In this document: positions 61,101 to 64,000 of the stretch, one piece after another
Numbering within the stretch: the first letter of the stretch is position 1
Layout: every line of letters starts with the position of its first letter
Assembly (NCBI GenBank): GCA_900208305.1
Contig: OAPG01000006.1
Coordinates: forward strand, 62,001 to 126,000
From: Melanopsichium pennsylvanicum
Taxonomy: Eukaryota > Basidiomycota > Ustilaginomycetes > Ustilaginales
Direction of reading: 5' to 3'
Length of the DNA: 64,000 nt
Notes under the pieces: generated by a model
What the model was told of the DNA's origin: nothing
Databases searched by the model: none
What the model saw: only the letters and a program-made list of their open reading frames with translations
Program-made: the position numbers and the translations under genes

Positions 61101-64000
61101 ACGGTTCAACGCCACGATCTCGAGCAAGAAACGTCTCGAGTTGAATGTCACCACCACGCTGATCGAGACGGGGCTGTCGGCGATGTCGTTGATCAGCGAG
61201 GTGGATATCCAAGATCTGCAGCAGCGCAACCGTGCGCCATTTGTGATCCAGAACCGCACCGGATACCGCATTTCGCTGTGGCCTGAGCACGATGACCGAG
61301 AGCGCAAGACTAAGTCGTCTCCTCAGCATTTAGACGATGGCAAAGATATGCCCTGGCGCTTCGACGATTGGAAATCCATGCGGGAACACATCCACGAATC
61401 TGGCGGCAATCGTCTGTCGCTGCAGATCGACGGCATGCCTTGGGAGCGTTTGCGCCACATCTCTGTGGATCGAGAAGGCGAGTACATGCTCACCCTTCGA
61501 CCCAAGCTGGACAAGGTTGCGCATCGAGTGCAGTACGAGGTCAAGTTGCATAACAATGTCAAGTACATCACGTTCAGAAGCAGCTTCAAGATCGAAAACA
61601 AGACGCTGATCCCCGTGGAGATGGTCATCCTGGATGCCGAGGGAAAGGTGACGGATCAAGTGAGGAGGATTGGGCCAGGAGAGGATTGTCCGGTGCCGAT
61701 CGAGGCCGCGTATCACTGTAGGGTCAAAATTCGGCCTGATCCTGGGTTCGAGTACGACTGGTGCAACGAGAGCCTCAACTGGCAGGACCTCATGAAGAAG
61801 AGTACGAGGACTTTGACATGTAAAGCGCATGATGAGGGCGAGGCTCCGTTCCGGTTCCAGAGCTTTGCGATCTACGATAGGCAAGACGCCAACAGTAGGA
61901 CGTACCCGAGGCTAACACTGAGGCTCCGCGCCCCGGTTGAAGTGGAGAACCTGTTGCCGTACGACATACAGTATAGGATCTTTGACAAGAACCTCAACCA
62001 CAACTGGTCAAGCTACCTCAGGAAAGGCGGCATCAGTCCGATCCACGTGGTGGAACTTTCGCACTTGTTGCTGCTTAGTGTGAATATTCAGAGCAGCTGC
62101 TTCAGTCCGAGCGAGTTTGCCATCATCGCAACGGACAATCCGGACGACTTCCCGGTGGAAAAAATGCTCACGTTGGCCGATGGCGAGAACCTCAAGCTCA
62201 ATCTAAGGTTGCATTACAGCAAGCACCCGGATTCGGGCGGCGCGTTCAAGGTGCAGATCTACTCCCCCTACATCTTTATCAATCAGTCCGGTCTACCGTT
62301 TGCATTGAAGACCAAGAGTTGGTTGGGAAGTGCCAAGGTCGTGGCAGGACAGGATAAAGGGGAAGGCGGAGAGGCGAGGAAGAGTTCCGAGCCTTTCTTG
62401 CTCTCGCATAACAGCAACGATAGGCGAAACAGGGTGCTGATGAGGGTTGGGGATAGTCAGTGGTCCAAGCCGTTATCCTTCGAAGCGATCGGCTCCGAGA
62501 CCGAGGTGGTGATTCCAAGTGCCAGCAAGAACGAGGAGATCCATGTGGGTTTGACAGTCGAGGACGGTTTGGGCAAGTTCAAGCTTTCCAAAGTGGTCAA
62601 GCTCACACCGAGGTACTTGGTTAGGAATAGCCTGAGCGAAGCAATCAATCTTAGGGAAGCAGGTGCTGCGGACTTTGTCACAGTCGATGCGGGACAACGC
62701 GTTCCTCTCCGATTTTTGAGGGTTGGTGCGACCAAGCAGATGACGCTAGCGTATCCGGGCATCAACAACAAGTGGAGCGCGCCGTTCAACATTGAAGATA
62801 TCGGCAGCGTTCATCTCCGACTTGCCAAGGCTGGATACCATCAACATCTGGTCAAGGCCGAAGTGCTGCTCGAGGGTCCGACGATCTTTATCACCTTGTC
62901 TCAGGAGAACGGCCCGTGGCCTTACATGTTGAGGAACGAGAGTGATTATACGGTGCAATTCATGCAGGCGACCGAAAGGATCGACGAAGACGGCAGTGGA
63001 AAGCGCATCGACGAAGCGGTGGGTAAGCGGTACGAGTTGAAGCCGAGGAGCAAGATGAAGTATGCTTGGGATTACCCTGCAGCGACGAACAAGATGATCA
63101 AGCTGGTGATCAATGGAAGGGAGAGGAATATCAACATGCTGGAGATCGGAAGTTTGTTGCCCTTCAAATTCCCTTCGAGCGATGGAAGGAGGAGTCAGGT
63201 GGTCTCGCTGGATGTCAGGGCAGATGGGCCGACGCAGACATTGGTGTTGAGCAACTACGAGGAAGAGTTGAGCAACTTCAAGATGAAGAGGCAGAACTCG
63301 ACGTTCTCGAGGTCTGACACGGTCAGTAGTGTCGGCAGTAGGGACGGCGGGTTTGTCGCGGTCGATGTGGATACAAATATCCTCACCGCCTTCAACCTGG
63401 AGTTGGAAGGTGTTGGCATCTCGCTCATCAACCAGAATATTCAGGAGTTGGCGTACGTCTCGTTCCGAGGCTTGGAGTTGCATTACACCGAGTCAGAGGT
63501 GACTACAGCGGTGAACGTGATTTGCAAGTGGATCCAGATCGACAATCAGCTCTTCGGTGGACTCTTCCCGATCGTGCTGTATCCCACGGTGCTGCCCAAG
63601 GACGGCAAGGATTTGGAGGTGCATCCTACACTACAGGCGAGTGTGATCATGCTCAAGGACGAAACGCACGGTGTGACGCACATCAAGTATGCCTCGGTGC
63701 TGCTGCAGGAGATCACGGCCGAGCTGGACGAAGACTTCCTGTTTGCGCTGTACGAGTTCAGCAAGTTTGAAGGAGCCAGTTGGCAACTGGAAGCGGAGCA
63801 AGAGACCGAGTTTATTGAACATGCCAGGGAAGTTGCCGAACCTAGCGGTGCTCAAGGTCAGAGCGACGACATCTACTTTGAGATTCTGCACCTTCAGCCG
63901 ATCTCTCTCAATCTGTCGTTCATGAGGACGGAGAGGGTGAATGGGGACGACAAAGTGAGCTCGAGGAATCCGCTCATTTTCCTATTCAACGCGCTGACCA
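55123..64000 (+). CDS. VPS13: VPS13 bridge-type lipid transfer protein (5' part)
   Basis: This is a giant rod protein that moves lipids between membranes at contact sites. The frame is open without a stop or intron from ATG 55123 to the window end (2,959 codons), so the gene is cut by the edge. The N-terminal chorein domain is textbook (MLEGVLASLLNRLLAAYVDG, then IGIWSGDVKLRNLRLK). Repeating bridge-groove segments follow, among them NLQFTVRNIHVRYED and two similar IDIVVDVKAPIIIVP / YDIIIKTPIVVLPR strands. Acidic linkers lie near 890-960. The VPS13 adaptor-binding (VAB) region begins near residue 2035 (FVIQNRTGYRISLWP) and continues to about 2650. The following block (about 2755-2890, FNLELEGVGISLINQ) leads to NPLIFLFNALT at the edge. 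The ATG2_C-like and PH-like ends should lie beyond the window. It is divergent from the small hypothetical gene. Confidence 0.95.
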   Translation, partial: MLEGVLASLLNRLLAAYVDGLNTSQLNIGIWSGDVKLRNLRLKTSALDKFRLPIDVKEGYLGDLTLSIPWSNLKGKPVRILVENVYLLAAPKNSSVEVDEDEEAQRAQAAKQEKLANAELLGRDSGQAVGISSEDEQKNQSFTSSLIAKIVDNLQFTVRNIHVRYEDSLSNPEHPFSAGITLAEFSAVSTDANWNPTFIQNSGDGIHKLARLESLSVYWDTDSESLAGHEISEAQKKFNALIAREGATPTHQYILKPVSGAGRLVMRKKMTSEVPKMDAQLLFEELGFALDDEQYRDVISVADLFHFYTRQAQYRKFRPSQEQLEQNKPRALLRFAGKAILNEVHERHRVWTWDYFKQRRDDRKEYVELFKQKEKSVQKTNQQQAGVAIAQSDTGSRLEELEKKLGYKDIRFYRSIARHELRKESLAAKKDDLANGGNGTDAGQKSGGGGGWLSWVWGGGGHKEQQGQENGVLNEEQRKELYDAIEWDEEASAAALTQAVDAPRDAMHLRLITKLKTGSVALKDHTRGTDVLSLVFDSLQANVIQRQDNLEAAIALGGLRVYDGTTPNSLYPQVVRVKDEEFDNPSRQNSNGGDLKQIEQEVKHESDPDNPFFYAKYELKPLDDRADNALTLKMRSMEIIYHRGFVESIVRFFKPPESELELIGALIDVASETIEGIRKETRAGLESALQNHKTIDIVVDVKAPIIIVPEDVTTKKCQHMVLDAGRIAVRSVLADQSALDTVRSKQNRAYTEEDYRQLEDLMYDRFFVKLESAQLVMGNDIDSCIQGLHSDSTDHGLHLLERINLDFTLHNSILSSAPNLTKFKMTGHLPTLRVNFSDRKYKTMMRIIDVAIPNFDDTTGQDSPTKGLGTIEEELEPVMIGKARQTREDDNEDDEDRDKDRTSRRARGRPSETLDLNKARRQRLAGQLRGEDDYIIDAGLDDDDGKDEFQDAEDATVDKVNAHQKTFELEFVVESLQGSIYRSATDASQPDRLLVDARFEGFLLHLAIYPYHMEVDVGLRSLELEDKIVDQGAQFRHLITSKHVKDSNSRSATGDSSASSGTVSPSEQRDLVRVRYTRVSPESPEFMTKYEGIDQAVNVELSTINVMLTRVSVLAVYDWIMTTFVAIDEPSTSAQDHQQRRPSRSSDRRPSDATSRRPSIKPSESLHANAVANAEDGERKEKLRVRVKLNSIVLRLNNDGSLLATLTLSTADVAVMLRGNTIRVAARLGSLLLYDNAKRSVADPHFKKLLSIQGDELADFTYETFDETDAASYPGYDSSIWLRSGSLKFTFVEEPIRDLLQFFSKFAQMKAVYDAATLAASNQASQLQERVDKMHYDIIIKTPIVVLPRSSDSPDVMTANLGEIYAKNTFAVRENKEAITKIEAGLRHIRLASRMRYGSQEYHVQMIDDVNVSLDMVQTDRNGRGAESDSPETQMVAKMSDVHIKLTEAQYVFVMELTQSIPRAFAGLAEEAGAEDRSTESQLAAPSVATESQSAQQPPTLPRRPNKGDRTPSNTTPTPASTPQKKGPGVDMLPELGTVVHTENGDTPVYTSLDMFFDVNSIQLELFTSAATGQETLYNAQLARFSINGSEVKLKMLSDSSMEAEVALKTFTVTDQRPDKDTKFREIVPAVKHDGHQFMMSYSVSGGDDASALALVTVDSPKVIFSLDPVFALLEFFMAAFPDVPPEEKADGGATVATGGTAQQSRDHTAANAHPPAANPGTLAFRVNIVDPTIILLAAPERHDTEAIVLSIKQVLMSQQGILALKVDQFGMFMCRMNRPKDTLRLLDNLDMALSMDSRLSATSSLTSIEVDVEPLVLRVSVRDIMMIQSVVNKAIELSSQQSSAANKSDSKSIASSQRRQNSMASSGHTIDSLTKAQGAKSTMRSESDASSNIDGSVPKRLEAAELVVAKESLRADFAGLQVILIGDSHSLPLLDLNVTKFAVEVRDWSGDMHGSTFLDLFINYYNLSRSHWEPLIDPWGVQFHMESSASPRRFNATISSKKRLELNVTTTLIETGLSAMSLISEVDIQDLQQRNRAPFVIQNRTGYRISLWPEHDDRERKTKSSPQHLDDGKDMPWRFDDWKSMREHIHESGGNRLSLQIDGMPWERLRHISVDREGEYMLTLRPKLDKVAHRVQYEVKLHNNVKYITFRSSFKIENKTLIPVEMVILDAEGKVTDQVRRIGPGEDCPVPIEAAYHCRVKIRPDPGFEYDWCNESLNWQDLMKKSTRTLTCKAHDEGEAPFRFQSFAIYDRQDANSRTYPRLTLRLRAPVEVENLLPYDIQYRIFDKNLNHNWSSYLRKGGISPIHVVELSHLLLLSVNIQSSCFSPSEFAIIATDNPDDFPVEKMLTLADGENLKLNLRLHYSKHPDSGGAFKVQIYSPYIFINQSGLPFALKTKSWLGSAKVVAGQDKGEGGEARKSSEPFLLSHNSNDRRNRVLMRVGDSQWSKPLSFEAIGSETEVVIPSASKNEEIHVGLTVEDGLGKFKLSKVVKLTPRYLVRNSLSEAINLREAGAADFVTVDAGQRVPLRFLRVGATKQMTLAYPGINNKWSAPFNIEDIGSVHLRLAKAGYHQHLVKAEVLLEGPTIFITLSQENGPWPYMLRNESDYTVQFMQATERIDEDGSGKRIDEAVGKRYELKPRSKMKYAWDYPAATNKMIKLVINGRERNINMLEIGSLLPFKFPSSDGRRSQVVSLDVRADGPTQTLVLSNYEEELSNFKMKRQNSTFSRSDTVSSVGSRDGGFVAVDVDTNILTAFNLELEGVGISLINQNIQELAYVSFRGLELHYTESEVTTAVNVICKWIQIDNQLFGGLFPIVLYPTVLPKDGKDLEVHPTLQASVIMLKDETHGVTHIKYASVLLQEITAELDEDFLFALYEFSKFEGASWQLEAEQETEFIEHAREVAEPSGAQGQSDDIYFEILHLQPISLNLSFMRTERVNGDDKVSSRNPLIFLFNALT

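Noticed and set aside
55318..63891. Many long open frames on the minus strand opposite VPS13, up to about 250 codons
   Set aside because: They shadow a continuous, domain-rich VPS13 frame and show only compositional runs. Codon bias of the plus-strand gene explains them.
1..64000. Transposons, CRISPR-like arrays, rRNA or tRNA genes, secondary-metabolite or mating-type cluster
   Set aside because: Reading both strands gave no transposase, reverse transcriptase, terminal repeats, spaced repeat array, cloverleaf, polyketide or peptide synthetase, homeodomain or pheromone receptor.

Overview
The window is nuclear DNA from a fungus. It most likely comes from a smut-type basidiomycete (Ustilaginomycotina). 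The signs are very long, mostly intron-free reading frames for conserved eukaryotic proteins, Ser/Ala/Gln-rich low-complexity tails, short GT-AG introns with CTGAC-like branch points, and TATA boxes in front of a few genes. The species cannot be fixed from the sequence alone. I see no rRNA, tRNA, CRISPR array, transposase or reverse transcriptase.

Layout, left to right. A possible 3' end of an upstream gene (1-279) is followed by ORC2 (868-3573, +), which carries an AT-hook array. Then come a CWF19L1/Drn1-type splicing factor (3868-6399, -) and VMA21 (6592-7038, +, one intron), which share a short divergent promoter. Next are an RRN11-like RNA polymerase I factor (7298-9049, -), condensin subunit 1 (9474-13718, -), SEC62 (about 14688-16225, +) and a secreted GH43 exo-beta-1,3-galactanase (18047-19465, +). 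After these come an SH3-PX-BAR sorting nexin (20049-24989, -) and a two-finger C2H2 regulator (26245-28332, -) with 3.65 kb of apparently empty upstream DNA. An LYR-motif protein (31985-33310, +), an unrecognised low-complexity protein (33825-36152, +) and a two-RRM RNA-binding protein (37346-41425, -) follow. The last stretch holds mitoribosomal protein uS5m (43076-44182, +), a candidate small multi-intron gene (about 45405-46591, +), exocyst SEC8 (46925-51886, -), a seven-beta-strand methyltransferase (52384-53669, +), a small hypothetical gene (53675-54448, -) and the first 2,959 codons of VPS13 (55123 to the window end, +).

The genes do not form a pathway cluster. This is an ordinary euchromatic housekeeping region: replication, chromosome condensation, rDNA transcription, splicing, ER translocation, V-ATPase assembly, membrane traffic and lipid transfer. 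Genes alternate between divergent and convergent pairs, and some 3' ends are only a few bases apart. The most interesting items are the AT-hook Orc2, the microexon gene at 45.4-46.6 kb, a SEC62 start codon that seems to sit alone on its own exon, the SNX9-like protein with a Cys-rich loop in its BAR region, and an unusually long LYR protein. I found no clear evidence of an entirely new biological system.

Several open frames begin at non-ATG codons upstream of the true start. I moved the starts to the first ATG that fits the protein family and say so in each entry.
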